Of a stretch of DNA of 64,000 nt, positions 42,782 to 54,489 are shown piece by piece. The notes below the pieces were generated by a model. The model made no database searches and had not been told where the DNA came from. It saw only the letters and a program-made list of their open reading frames with translations. Numbering within the stretch: position 1 is the stretch's first letter; the number at the start of each line of letters is the position of its first letter. The translations under genes and the position numbers were made by a program. Source of the stretch: Themeda triandra (Eukaryota; Streptophyta; Magnoliopsida; Poales; Poaceae); NCBI GenBank assembly GCA_018135685.1, contig JAENPR010000863.1, positions 124,001-188,000 of the forward strand, in the 5' to 3' direction.

Positions 42782-43226
42782 TGTTGGAACCATAACTCCG
42801 ATGAGGAGCTCCGGCGACGTCGCGACACCGGCAGGTGGTGACCGCGGCGACTAGAACCCTAGACACGAACTCACGAGGAAGAGAGAGCGAGTGCACACAC
42901 ACCAGGAAGACTGTTTCACCGCAACCGGCGCAGCTTGTGTTCGATGCATTGCTTGGGGTTTTACTCGGCCTCGATCCGCTATCCCCGCCACGAGCAAGTC
43001 GCCGCACGGTGAGCCTTATTTCTCGGACTCCCGTGCGACATGCCCGGCACACCCGGTCGTGGCGGGGTGGGCCTTCAGTGCGGTCTTGGATGCCGATGCG
43101 CATGACTCCACAAAGATCCAAGATTCTACGTGATTACAAAACGTGCTTACAAACGTTAAGTACCTATTACATGCATCTACATGATAACTGAAAACTCTGA
43201 CAACGATTACAGGACGACGATCAACA
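42782..43226 (-). repeat. 3' LTR of Cop-F (445 bp)
   Basis: On the plus strand it starts TGTTGGAACC and ends GACGATCAACA. It is followed by the PPT on the minus strand (ATTAAGGGGGTGATT, 43241-43227). Confidence 0.95.
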
Positions 43227-43522
43227 AATCACCCCCTTAATCTTGTCGACCTTGACTATGCCCAATTGCCTTCTCATCTCGCCGAACCTAATCCTTGCTA
43301 ATGGTTTCGTCGGGATGTCGGCCAACCGGTCATCGTACTCACATGTTCAAGTTCCACCACTCCTTCCGAGACACACTCTCGATGTAGTGGTACTTTGTGT
43401 CGATGTGCTTGGTTCTATCATGAAAAACAGGGTTTCTACTCGGCTCCTCTGCAGACTTGTTGTCGATCGCCAGCCTGAATTTTTTCACCTCTCCGAATGA
43501 GTTATGTCAGCTAGGAGTCTAC

Positions 43523-45514
43523 TCAGCCACACCCCCTGACAGGCAGCAGTAGCAGCAGCAATGTACTCAGACTCACATGAAGAAAGTGACACCACCCTTT
43601 GTTTCTATGAATGCCAAGTAACAATGTTGTTACCCAAAAAGAAAACTGCCCCGATGTGCTTTTCCTCTTCTCCATGTCCCCTGCATGATCACTATCTGTA
43701 TAGCCAAGTAGTTCACTGTTTGCACCCTTGACAAACTTGCAACCCAACTTAGTTGTTCCTGCTACATACCTCAGTATCCTCTTTATGGCAGCCCAATGTT
43801 CAGAGTTTGGACACTCCATGAATTTGCTGACCATCCCAACAGAGAAGGACAAGTCAGGCCTTGAATTCACCAAGTATCTGAGGCTTCCCACAATACTCCT
43901 GTACCTTGTAGCATTTGACAGCAGTTCAGGTTTGCCAGACAACAACTTTAGGTGTTGTTCCATTGGAGTGTCAACTAGGTTGCACCCTTTCATCCCTGAG
44001 GTTTCAAGAATTTTTTCAGCATAAGCACTTTGACAAATTGTGATTTCCCCTGGCTTCTGCTTCACCTCCAGTCCCAAATAGTAACTGAGTAAGCCAAGAT
44101 CACTCATGTTGAAACTCTTCTTCATCTGTTCCTTGAATGCTGCTATCATCCTGTTGTTTGGACCACAGATGATTAAGTCATCAACATACACTCCCACTAT
44201 CAGCAATGACAGTCCTGAACCCTTCCTGTAGACTGCATTTTCTTCCATGCTTCTCACAAATCCCAACTTGTATAGCTCTTGATCTAATCTGGCATTCCAA
44301 GCTCTGGGAGCTTGTTTCAGGCCATATAGAGCTTTCCTCAGTTTCAGAACTTTGCCTTTTGCTTTTGGATCAGAGAAACCAGGTGGCTGTTGGACATAAA
44401 CATCTTCTTGCAGCTCACCATTCAAGAAAGCAGACTTGACATCCATATGATGCACTTCCCACTCCCCGAGCTGCTAGAACCAGCAACAATCTCACTGTTT
44501 CCAATCTAGCCACTGGAGCAAAAACTTCATCATAATCAATTCCTTGAATCTGAGCATAACCCTTTGCCACCAACCTTGCTTTGTGCTTGACAATGTTACC
44601 AGCAGGGTCTCTCTTCACTTTGAAAACCCACTTTAGCCCTATGGCTTTGTGGTCCTTAGGCAGTTCTGACAATGTCCAAGTTTGGTTCTGCAGAATGGAC
44701 TGCATTTCAGCCTCCATTGCAGCTTTCCAGCACTCTTCTTCCAGTGCTTGTTCTACATTTCTGGGTTCATCAGCTGCAAGCATGCACACTCCACTATATT
44801 CAAAATCATGCATCTCCTCAGTTGAGTCCAACAGATCTGTCACTGTCCTGTATCTGACAGGCCCTTCATTGGTGTCTGCTGACTGTTGAGATGGTGGTGT
44901 GGCCCAACCATGATTCTGAATAGGAGCTGATTGTGGAGTGTTTGGAGAGTTGTGTGGTGTGTAGTTCCCACCTTGATCACTGTAATCTGCAGCTTCTTCC
45001 CCTTCCTGATCTGCATAATTGTCAGGTTGCTGCAATTCAGTGTTTGAACCGGCTGTTGTCGGATTTTGTTCAGACAGTTCATACTCCACGATGAAACTGT
45101 CTGGTTCTTGTATACTGCTTCCACTTGCATTGGTCCAGTTCCATGGTTCATTCTCAGCAAAAATCACATCCCTACTCACCACCAACTTAGCAGTAGAGGG
45201 ATCATAGAACCTGTATCCCTTGGTTCCTGTTTCATAGCCGATGAATACCATCTTCCTTGATCTGTCAGCCAACTTGGACAGATTGGGACCTGCAATCTTC
45301 ACACTAGCAGTACAGCCAAAAATTCTTAAGTGACTAACTCTGGGCTTTCTTCCATGCCATGCCTCAAAAGGAGTCATATTATTCAAGCTTTTTGTTGGAG
45401 CTCTATTCAGTGTGTACACTGCTGCACACACAGCTTCACCCCAAAATTCAGCAGGAACTTGCATTGACTTCAGCATACACCTGGCCATCTCTACTACAGT
45501 TTGGTTCCTCCTCT
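43523..45514 (-). pseudogene. pol: Cop-F integrase C-terminus, RT and RNase H
   Basis: Minus frame 45488-44415 covers the integrase end (AEFWGEAVCAAVYTLNRAPT, PFEAWHGRKPRVSHLRIFGC) and the RT start (WVFKVKRDPAGNIVKHKARL, EVFAPVARLETVR). After a frameshift, 44455-43523 holds MDVKSAFLNGEL, the catalytic YVDD (VGVYVDDLII) and GSLRYLVNSRPDLSFSVGMV. RNase H (LGYTDSDHAGD...STSG) follows, with a frameshift near its end. Frameshift sites are near 45540, 44450 and 43620. Confidence 0.9.
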
Positions 45515-47548
45515 CTACAATACCATTCTGTTGAGGAGTATAGGGTGTAGTAGTGTAGTGTTTGATCCATTCTCATTGCAGAAGACAGTAAACAGGTTTG
45601 AGATAAACTCTCCCCCTCTGTCTGTTCTCAGACCTTTGAGCTTGCAGGCACTTTCAATTTCAGCTCTGGTCTTGATTTTTCTGAGACTTTCCAGAGCTTG
45701 ATCCTTAGTTTTGAGCAACTCCACCCACATGAATCTGCTATAGTCATCTACCACTAGCAGAAAATAAGATGCTCCCCCCAATGACTTAGGGGTGATCTGC
45801 CCACATAAATCAGCATGCACTAGCTCAAGTCCCTTTTCTGCCCTGAACTTTGATGCTTTTGGGAATGGCAGTCTGTGTTGTTTTCCAAGCACACAACCAT
45901 CACAAATTTTATCAACCCTACTCACAGTTGGCATCCCTTCTACCATGTTCTTTGCAGAAAGATCATTCAAGGCTCTAAAATTTAAATGCCCAAATCTAGC
46001 ATGCCACTGCCATGAAATGTCTTCTGAATTTGCAAGCAAACAAACTGGTGGTGTCAACTGGAATTTAGCAAGGTACATTCTATTTGTTGTTCTAGGTGCT
46101 GAAATCAACAGGTTGCCACACTGATCAAACACACAAAGCCTTCCATTGCCCATAGTCACTCTGAATCCCTTTTCTTCTAACTGACCAAGACTAACTATGT
46201 TGGTTTTTAACTTTGGGATATAGTATATTTCGGTCAGTACCTTGTGAGCATTATGACGATCCTCCATCACCATGGAGCCGATGCCTTCGATGTCGACCTT
46301 GGAGCCATCGCCAAATCTCACCGTTCCTCGTACACCTTCGTCCAGCTGCGTGAGAGCCGACCTGGTGCCAGTCATGTGGTTACTGGCCCCAGTGTCCAGC
46401 ACCCACACACCATCAGGAACATCAAATGGCACCACCTTCTCGGTCAGATGCACGATCTGCGCCGTCCTGCGCACGACCTCGATGTTGCACGCCGCCACCA
46501 TGAGAGCACCAGCTTCGTGCCCACCGATTGCCACATTGGCCTCCGGCTGCCTGGCATCTCTCTTCTTCTCCTTCTTGGGACGCTTGCAATCTTGCTCCCA
46601 ATGGCCATAGATGTGGCAGTTCCGGCACCTCCCCTTACGCCTTGGAGTGCCCTCGGAGGTCATCTTGACCCCTTCCGAGTTGCCACCATCAGAACGCATC
46701 GGCGCCTTGCCTTTCTGGTGACCACCTCGACCGCCATGGCCTGAGGTGTGGCCACTGCCATTGGAGCCGCCGCCGCCTTCTTTTGGACCTTGGACAAACC
46801 TGTGTTTGTGCTTCTCCAGGAAGTCCTCCTCGGCCATCATGAGGCGGCCCACCTTGTCCACGATCTGCTCGCTCTTGTCGTCGAGCCGCTCCTCCGCCGC
46901 CCGGAGCCGACCCACCAGCTCCTCCACGGTCATGGTTTTCAGATTGCAGAACATCTCGATTGAGACGACTACGGGGCTGAAACGCGAAGGCACGACGCGC
47001 AGGAATTTCTTGATGACGCGCGCGTCCTCCACCGTCTCCCCCATGGTCTTGAGTTCTGCGGCGAGGTTGGTGATTCTCATGCCGAACTCGTCGATCGTCT
47101 CGCCATCCTTGAAGGCGATATTCTCGAATTCGCGCAGGAGTCTTTGAGCCCTCACCTCCTTCACTTGATCGGCACCAAGACGCAGTTTCTCGATCGCCTC
47201 CCACGCCTCCTTGACCGTCTTCTTGCGGCCGAGCATCTGCCACATGTCTCATGGCACGGAGCGCAGGAGCGCCGCCATGGCTTGGCGATCATGGGCCCGC
47301 TTGACGTCGGTGCCCGGATCAATCTCGTGCCAGATCTCGGGGGCCTCCAGGTTGCACTGCAGAATCATCACCCACTCGGCGTAGTTGGATCGGTCTAACA
47401 TGGGCCAAACCAGGGAGCTTTCCTTGATGCCGGATCCAGAGCTCGACGTCCCTTCTCCGGTCATCTTCTCCGCCGCCGGCTTCTTCGGGATCACGTACTT
47501 CTTCCTTGCGGGTTCACGTGGTGGACTTATGGATCCACTGTATTGCAT
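45515..47548 (-). pseudogene. gag-pol: Cop-F gag, protease and integrase core
   Basis: The frame starts at ATG 47548, just inside the PBS (alternative ATG 47467, MTGEGTSSSG). A single TGA at 47251-47249 interrupts gag (SVP-stop-DMWQ). Gag has LDRSNYAEWVMILQCNLEAP, a UBN2-like helical region and CCHC knuckle CRNCHIYGHWEQDC. Protease has DTGAS (WVLDTGASNHMTG). Integrase has HARFGHLNFRAL, CDGCVLGKQHRLPF and D in LVHADLCG and LRTDRGGEF. A frameshift near 45540 ends the frame before the catalytic Glu. Confidence 0.9.
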
Positions 47549-47558
47549 AAACCTTGCA

Positions 47559-47569
47559 CTCCGATACCA
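47559..47569 (-). promoter_or_regulatory. Primer-binding site of Cop-F (tRNA-iMet)
   Basis: The minus strand reads TGGTATCGGAG two bases inside the 5' LTR. It matches the complement of the initiator tRNA-Met 3' end (TGGTATCAGAG) with one change. Confidence 0.85.
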
Positions 47570-47571
47570 GA

Positions 47572-48016
47572 TGTTGGAACCAGAACTCCGATGAGGAGCT
47601 CCGGCGACATCGCGACACCGGCAGGTGGTGACCGCGGCGACTAGAACCCTAGACACGAACTCACGAGGAAGAGAGAGAGCGAGTGCACACACACCAGGAA
47701 GACTGTTTCACTGCAACTGGCGCAGCTTGTGTTCGATGCATTGCTTGGGGTTTTACTGGCCTCGATCCGCTATCCCCGCCACGAGCAAGTCGCTGCACGG
47801 TGAGCCTTATTTCTCGGACTCCCGTGCGACATGCCCGGCACACCAGTCGTGGCGGGGTGGGCCTTCAGGTGCGGTCTTGGATGCCGATGCGCATGACTCC
47901 ACGGCATCCAAGATTCTACGCAATTACAAAACGTGCTTACAAACGTTAAGTACCTATTACATGCATCTGCATGATAACTGAAAACTCTGACAACGATTAC
48001 AGGACGACGATCAACA
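47572..48016 (-). repeat. 5' LTR of Cop-F (445 bp)
   Basis: Same length as the 3' copy; on the plus strand it starts TGTTGGAACC and ends GATCAACA, followed by TSD AACTT. Small compensating indels account for equal length. Confidence 0.95.
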
Positions 48017-48126
48017 AACTTCACTACCTGCTAAGATTGCACGCCATGTCTAGCTAGCGTGCCTCCTTCTCCTTGTTGATAGGAAATCCTTGTCATGATA
48101 GTACTAGCCCTTTAAGACTCTTGCAT

Positions 48127-48675
48127 ATATTGAAGAAGATCTGCTCCACATGCTCTTTCAATGCCCTTTTGCAATGGCTTGCTGGTACAACTTGCAAATT
48201 TATGTTCCTAATTCAGTTGATATTTCAGTCATTTTGGAAAGCCTCAGAGTGTTCCTTTCTTCAAGGAAATCATCATCACGATGTGTTGGACATTTCTTTA
48301 TCTAAAAAAATGTGTTGGCCATTTGGATGTTGAGAAATGATAAAATCTTCACAAACTTAGCTCATTCCATTCATAGATGCAGTAATGCTTTAGAAATGAA
48401 AGAGCAAAAGCGAATTACCACCCTCTTATATAGATCAATGTCTAGAGAACTTTGTGTCGTTTTGGCAATCTTTTTTCTCACTTTTTTTTGTACTTTTAAG
48501 ACCTTGTAACCTTTATTTGTAAGTTAATAAAATTCCAATAGGGGATCAACCCCTCCTGTTTCATAAGAAAACAATAACAAAAATATAATTGGACCAAGTA
48601 AGAATGACAGAAAAGTAAGGGACAAAGAATCGAAAAGAAACCTAAAACCTGACCGGATCTACCTTGTTGTCAGAC
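48127..48675. repeat. Right copy of the ~520-bp duplication
   Basis: It starts ATATTGAAGAAG exactly where LINE-G begins and ends CAGAC. Compared with 40613-41133 it has a ~29-bp local duplication near 48290-48318 and a short GGATCAACCCC-type insertion near 48542. Confidence 0.85.
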
Positions 48676-48792
48676 CTTTTCTTTTGTTGCTTTCTTCCCA
48701 AATCGAATAGAGCCATGATAGCTTCCATCTTTTGCCTTGCTGATGTGCCTCTCAAAGTGCTGCACAAAGAATCAACGTCCTGAGAGATATTG
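48636..48792 (-). other. Possible terminal exon of a host gene, distal part
   Basis: A minus-strand frame reads SQDVDSLCSTLRGTSARQKM, EAIMALFDLGRKQQKK and ends VDPVRF-stop (TAG near 48640). It is continuous with 54043-54165 when the Reina element is removed, giving about 85-90 open codons ahead of LINE-H. I do not recognise the protein. It could be a chance ORF or part of a decayed gene. Confidence 0.3.
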
Positions 48793-49198
48793 TGTTATGA
48801 CCGGTAAAGTCTACAAACGGGGGGAATGCAGGAGTGGCTGAGGACACAGTCACCACAGCACAAGGAGCAGCGCGACGCAAGGAGTAGCGGCTCTATTTAG
48901 TTATTAGATCCTGAGTTGTAGGATCGAATTCAATTTGCTTTGAAACATTCCCCTTAAAATAGCAGAGTTTGTTAGCAAGATTTGTATAAGTAGTGAACAC
49001 ATTGGATTAATGAGAGTCAGCCTGGGTTTGAGAATTATTTCTCCCTTGGGCTTCTAGCCTACTATTCACCGTCACTCTATTGTCGTCTAGAATAGGAACC
49101 TGGCATCGAGGCATAATGCCTCCATGCCACTGTTGCACATTCAAGCCTCACCCTCCTCTCTACTACTCATACTCCCTGAGATCCTTAGGCCATACCAA
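48793..49198 (+). repeat. 5' LTR of Reina-I (406 bp)
   Basis: It starts TGTTATGACC and ends GGCCATACCA. It is about 40 bp longer than the 3' LTR, mainly from extra sequence near 48835-48870 and 49120-49180. Confidence 0.9.
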
Positions 49199-49439
49199 CC
49201 TGGTATCAGATTACATGGTGACCTCGGGCACCAAAATTCCCCCATCGCACCAACCACAGCCGCATCCTTACCCAGCATCCCACCATCGTCGGCAATTCAA
49301 TCCGCCGGCATCACTATCATGACCACTGCTCCATCCGCCGCCTCCCCAATGCATTACACCGCGATGCCCACCAATCAGCTCTCTACCCTCATTAGCACCA
49401 TCTGTGGCCTGCAACAGTAGATGGGCGCCATGTATCCAC

Positions 49440-50720
49440 GTGATTGGCGACCATGGAAGGGCAGCACATGCCGCCGGGCGCCACCTAGTTTGGACCACCA
49501 GGCTTTGGGGATCTCCCGGCCTTACATGCCAGTACTGCGGTACCCACCATAGATCTCATGTCTGTGGCGCTGACCGTGTCATCCGTGGTCGTTTCTTCAT
49601 CACCGGCGCCACAGCCATATGGCGTACTCATCCACTAGATTTGCTGGCCGCGATCACCATCACCGATCCCGTCCCTCGCCTCCGTCCAGCAGATGTCCAT
49701 GCCGCTGTCATCGGCGCCCATGGCGTCACCACCACCACGACTCCCTCAACTGATATTCGCCCCAGAAATACTACCCAAATTCCAAAAGCTCATGTTCCCT
49801 ACTTACGATGGCAGAGAGGACCCACTAGGCTGGTTGAACCGCTGTGAGCAGTTCGTCTGTGCACAGATGAGCGTCCGGCCGATTAGGTCTAGTATGTGTC
49901 GTATCATCTCACCGGAGTCGCCCAACAATGGTACCTGGTCCTGGAATGGACTGTTGGCCTGCCTTATTGGGAAACCTTCAGAGAACTATGCCACTAGCAC
50001 TTTGGCCCACCGATGACAATGAACAACCTGGTGGAGCTCGCACGCCTTCCATTCACCTCCTCGGTCGATGCCTACGCCGAGGCATTCTAGGCACGCATGG
50101 CTCACACGGGCAATCTGGAAGTAGTCCAACAGGCGCGTCTCTTCACGGGTGGCCTACCCGACCACATCACGGAGGATGTCGAGCTCCATGAGCCCCAAGA
50201 TCTCCACCGTGCGGTGCGGCTCACCCGCACCTTCGAACTCTGCAACGCACCACAGCAGTTGACCCTGCCGGCGCTGCCACATCAGATGGCATGTCGACAA
50301 CCTCCTGCTCTACCAGTGCTAGCCGCATCATTGTCCACAGCAACGACGGGTGCTACATCCTCGTCTGCACCACCACTATGACCGTTCAAACGCTGACCCC
50401 GGCGGAGATGACCGAGTGCCGGAAGCTCGGTCTTTGCAATAATTGTGATGAACCTTATGTCAAGGGCCACAAGTGCCCCCTATCTTATGCTGTTGAGGAG
50501 CTGGACGAAGACGACACGCCCCCATCATCCCCAGCTGCTTTTGATCTCGAACAACCCATCATCTCCCTGCACGCCATTGATGGGATTCGCACCGAGGACA
50601 CCATGCAGCTCTACGTCATGATCGGCAATGAGCAGTACACAGCGCTATTGGACTCCAGCTCCATCTGCAACTTTGTGAGCCTCGACGTCGCTCGGCGCAC
50701 CAAGTTTTCGTGCGAGGACT
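49440..50720 (+). pseudogene. gag: gag and protease of Reina-I, broken
   Basis: Capsid-like segment KLMFPTYDGREDPLGWLNRC (about 49785) is followed, after frameshifts, by EVVQQARLFTGGLPDHITED-like sequence (50110-50200). The knuckle GLCNNCDEPYVKGHKCPLSY follows at about 50430-50490. The protease site reads LLDSSSICNFVS (about 50645), so the D-S-G triad has become D-S-S. A frameshift follows immediately. Confidence 0.8.
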
Positions 50721-51059
50721 CCCCAGCTCTAGCGTCGTCGTGGCCAATGGTAACCAAATCGCATGCCACGGCTACGCGCGCGATGTCGACATCTGCATCG
50801 CCTACGAATTCTTCCCCTTGGGCACCTATGACATGGTCCTCAGCATCTTCTTCCTCCGCACGCTGGGTCCCATTCTATGGGATTTCGACAACTTGTGCAT
50901 GGCCTTCTGGTGCTAGCAACGTCGAGTCTTCTAGTGTGGCATTGGCTCGACGTGCTACGACGTCCAGTCGACCCGGCTGCTCGCCATTCGTCACAACGAG
51001 ATGACCCTGCTCGACAAGCTCCTTCACTCCTTCAACGATGTCTTCGCCACACCTGCCGA

Positions 51060-52400
51060 TCTACCGCCAGCTCGCCCTTGACCACATGATCCATCTCCTG
51101 CCAGGGGTGGCGCCAGTGGCGGTCCAACCATACTCATACCCCCAACTCTAGAAGGATGAATTGGAGACGCAGTGCACAACCATGCTCGAGAAAGGCATCA
51201 TCAGGCCCAGCACATCGGCGTTCTCCGCACCGGTGCTCCTCGTTAAGAAGCAGGACGGGTTCTGGGGATTCTGCGTGGATTACCACGTTTTGAACCAACA
51301 AACGGTGAAGGACAAATTTCCTATGCCCATCATCAAGGAGCTACTCGACGAGCTCCATGGCGTGCACTTCTTCACCAAATTGGACCTTCGATCGAGCTAT
51401 AACCAAGTCTACATTCACACTAAGGGTGTGGAGAAGACTGCCTTCTGCACGCATGAAGGGCACATTGAATTTTTGGTGATGCCATTCGGCCTCATGAACA
51501 TGTCTGCTACACGTTCCAGAGCCTTATGAACATCGTTCTCCATCCGTTCCTACATAAGTTCATTCTGGTGTTCTTTGATGACATTCTCATCTATAGTCTA
51601 TCGTGGTCGACCCATCTACAGCACATTAATGCCATCCTCACTGCACTATGCCAACACCATCTCCGGCTCAAGCACTCAAAGTGCTCATTCACCCAGCCCT
51701 CGGTAGGCTACTTGGGGCATGTCATCGCAGGCAATGGAGTTGCCATGGATAGCAAGAAGATCACCGCTGTCGTGTCGTGGCTGCAACCATGCTCAGTACA
51801 CGGCCTGTACGGCTTCCTTGGACTAGCGGATTACTACTGCCGATTCATCAAGGACTACAGCGCGATCGTGGCGCTACACATCGCCCTCCTCAAAAATGAG
51901 GGTTTCACGTGGACACCGGCGGCTACAGAGGCGTTCGAGGCCCTCAAGTCCGCGCTCTCCACCGCCCTAGTACTCCAACTCCCCGCCTTCGATCGCACCT
52001 TCATGGTGGACTGTGATGCAACGGGGTCAGGGTTTGGCGCGGTTCTGCACCAAGGTGAAAACACGCTCGCATTCTTTAGTCGACCATTCGCCGCCCACCA
52101 TTTGAAGCTGGCAGCGTACGAATGAGAGCTCATTGGTCTCATCCAAGCTGTGCGCCGCTGGTTGCCCTACCTTTGGGTCCATAAGTTCATCATCAACACA
52201 GACCATTAAGCACTCAAGTTCATGTTGGATCAGAGGTTGTCCACGGTGCTACTACACTAATGGGTAAGCAAATTGTTTGCCTATGAATTTACAGTGGACT
52301 ACAGACCTGGCCCTTTGAATGTCGTCGTTGATGCACTCTCCCAGCGGGACAGCGACATCACTCGAGAACACCTCCACGCTGTCCGCGCCCATGTTCTGCT
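51060..52400 (+). pseudogene. pol: Reverse transcriptase and RNase H of Reina-I, broken
   Basis: RT frame 51161-51529 has EKGIIRPSTSAFSAPVLLVK and CVDYHVLNQQTVKDKFPMPI. The next frame, 51526-52125, has the catalytic motif as FFDDILIY. It also has YLGHVIAGNGVAMDSKKITA and the start of RNase H (TFMVDCDATGSGFGAVL). A Y-to-TGA-type stop precedes the remainder (VRRWLPYL, TDH-stop-ALKFML). Confidence 0.85.
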
Positions 52401-53678
52401 TCTTCGACGACATCAGGAAGGAGCTTCGTGATGATCCGGTACTCAGGTAGTTCTGAGACACGGTGGTCACCGAAAGTGGGGTACCCTGGCGCGTTCTGGA
52501 CGGCCTTGTCCTCCGGGGCACCCGAGTCTTCGTCCCGGCGACCTTGACATCCTTGCCTGCGGTGCTCCAGCTGGCTCACACCGTGCACGAGGGGATCCAA
52601 AAGACCCTGCAACACCTACGTCAGGGCTTCTTCATCGGCCACGATCGACGCCTCGTCTGTGAGTTCGTCGGCACCTGCCCCACCTGCTAGCGCAACAAGA
52701 CTGACCACCTGCATCCGACTGGTCTACTCCAGCCCCTCGACGTCCCGACGTAGGTGTGGTCTGACATTGCCATAGATTTCATCGACGGTCTGCCCTACAT
52801 CAATGGCAAGTGCGTCATACTCACGGTGGTTGATTGTTTCTTGAAATACGCACACTTCCTGCCACTCAGCCACCCATACACAGCGGCGTCCCTCGCCAAT
52901 GTTTTCTTTGAGGGCATTGTCAAGCTCCATGGGATCCCTGTGTCGATCGTCAGCGACCGTGATTCAGTTTTCATAGGGCATGTTTGGCGGGATTTTGTCA
53001 AGATGGCAAGCGTCAAACTGCAGAACCGCACCATCGCCATGTATCTCAGGTGCGTCACGGGGCACTGCCCTCACTCCTGGTTGGATTGGCTGCCATGAGC
53101 ACAATATTGCTACAACTCCTCCTACCACTCGGAGCTACGGACCACTCCCTTTGAGGTTGCCTATGGCCGTGCGCCGCCCATCCTGTTACCCTACACTGCA
53201 GGTGCCGCCAAGAATGATGTCGTCAATGACATGCTCCAGGACCGCGGCACATTCCTTGTGGAGGTCCGCGACCGCCTTTTCCAAGCTCAAGATCACCCTA
53301 AGAAATACTACGACGCCAAGCATCACGAGGTGGAGTTCGCTGTCGGGGACTGGGTTCTACTTCGCCTCCTTCATCGCCCAGCCCAGTCCCTGCTCTTACT
53401 GCATTGGCACAGTGGCCTACCGATTGCGCCTGTCGGAGCACGCATGACTCCACGATGTCTTCCACGTGGGCGTTCTCGAGCTATACAAGGGACCTCTACC
53501 GTCCTCCACCGCCCAAAGCGCGCCGTCCGTGGCTAGCTTAGTCGCGGGGTCTGGCAGGTACTCATACAGTGGGAGGGCCTGCCCATCACCGATGCCACGT
53601 GGGACCCCGTTGATGCTTTTCGTGAGCTCTTCTGGGAGTTTCAGCTCGAGGACGAGCTGTTCGTCCAGGGAGGAGAGA
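52401..53678 (+). pseudogene. pol: Integrase and chromodomain of Reina-I, broken
   Basis: The zinc-binding part reads HTVHEGIQKTLQHLRQGFFI and CEFVGTCPTC. The DDE core starts with D in IAIDFIDGLPYINGKCVILT and SIVSDRDSVFIGHVW. The region around the catalytic Glu is altered (SVKLQNRTIAMYLRCVTGHC), apparently with lost residues. A C-terminal chromodomain is readable in one frame (WQVLIQWEGLPITDATWDPV, then FQLEDELFVQGGE), ending at the PPT (53666-53678). Chromodomains in this lineage bind modified histones and steer integration. Confidence 0.8.
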
Positions 53679-54042
53679 TGTTATGACCGGCGAAGTCTAC
53701 AGACGGTGGGAACGCAGAGCAGTGCGACGCAAGGAGCAGCGGCTCTGTTTAGTTATCAGATCCTGAGTTGTAGAATTCAATTTGCTTTGAAACATTTCCT
53801 TTAAAATAGAAGAGTTGGTTAGCAAGATTTGTATAAGTAGTGAACACATTGGATTAATGAGATTCAGCCTGGGTTTGAGAATTATTTCTCCCTTGGGCTC
53901 CCAGCCTACTATTCACCGTCACTCTGTTCATCTAGAACAGGAACCCAACGCCGAGCCATGGTGCCTCCACGCCACCGTCGCACATTCAAGCCTCACCCTC
54001 CTCTCTCCCAGTCATACTCCCTGAGATCCCTAGGCCATACCA
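53679..54042 (+). repeat. 3' LTR of Reina-I (364 bp)
   Basis: It starts TGTTATGACC and ends GGCCATACCA, followed by TSD TATTG. Confidence 0.9.
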
Positions 54043-54165
54043 TATTGTGACTGCAGTTTCCGCTCTCCTCTCTTAACAAGTAACTCTTGGGAAACTTGCA
54101 AAGTGTCTTTGTCATTTTTGGTTTCAAGCCTTTTCTGCGAGCCGGTTGCTTTTATGCTGAACGGA
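54043..54165 (-). other. Possible terminal exon of a host gene, proximal part
   Basis: The minus frame is open back to a TAA near 54150-54160 (ARRKGLKPKMTKTLCKFPKS, YLLREESGNCSHNIS) and runs into 48792-48636. An AG-ended acceptor-like site (GGAAACTGCAG) lies inside. Unknown identity. Confidence 0.25.
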
Positions 54166-54484
54166 GCAAGCTGTAGGATTATGTATCAGATTAGTGTTGC
54201 TGCTGGGCCTGCCGTGTTGGACTGTCGGTGGGAGTGCTCACCCAATAGAGTGTGTGGCGTTGGGACTGCGCACTGCAGTCGAACCTCTCTCTCGTCGGGT
54301 AACGGGATTCAGTTTCCTGTAAGGCAAGAACAGTTGTTTTTGCAGCTGGGGTTCCACAAAGGGATTGGACTTTTCTGTGGTTCTATTGACTTTTCCAATA
54401 CCACTTGGTGAGGTGAGGTGAGGTTGGCTGTGTGACGATTAACAGCTGATTTTGCATTTCATTTGATTGTGTAGAACAAGTAAA
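54166..54484. other. Unassigned spacer
   Basis: No supported ORF or repeat. A plus-strand open frame across 54103-54411 shows no recognisable protein features. Confidence 0.4.
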
Positions 54485-54489
54485 TAAAA

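Larger units (their letters stand above)
42782..48016 (-). mobile_element. Cop-F: nearly intact Ty1/copia element (5235 bp)
   Basis: Two 445-bp LTRs, PBS for tRNA-iMet, gag-protease-integrase-RT-RNase H in copia order, PPT, and a perfect TSD AACTT (42777-42781 and 48017-48021). Only about one nonsense and a few frameshift lesions are seen. The LTRs differ at roughly a dozen positions, so this is one of the youngest insertions in the window. Confidence 0.95.
41134..48126 (-). mobile_element. LINE-G: 5'-truncated LINE, split twice
   Basis: On the minus strand it begins at about 48126 within ORF2 (ARVLKG, YYHDKDFLST, TWRAILAGSEVL). It is interrupted by Cop-F (42782-48016) and resumes LLKRIGDGTSTDIWNERWIP. 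It is interrupted again by the TRIM (41924-42615), continues through zinc-binding and RNase H regions, and ends in a poly-A tail (T8 at 41134-41141). The LINE itself is only about 1.07 kb. Confidence 0.85.
48793..54042 (+). mobile_element. Reina-I: Reina-type chromovirus (5250 bp)
   Basis: Short LTRs (406 and 364 bp), PBS TGGTATCAGA (49202-49211), gag with a CCHC knuckle, Ty3/gypsy-order pol with integrase after RNase H, and a C-terminal chromodomain. Total length is near 5.3 kb. A perfect TSD TATTG (48788-48792 and 54043-54047) flanks it. All genes are degenerate. Confidence 0.9.

Noticed and set aside
46244..47147. Plus-strand ORFs of 110-166 codons
   Set aside because: They are antisense shadows of the GC-rich Cop-F gag-protease frame.
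54103..54411. Plus-strand 102-codon ORF starting MSLSFLVSSLFCEP
   Set aside because: No recognisable features; it overlaps the better-supported minus-strand frame and ends in a simple repeat.
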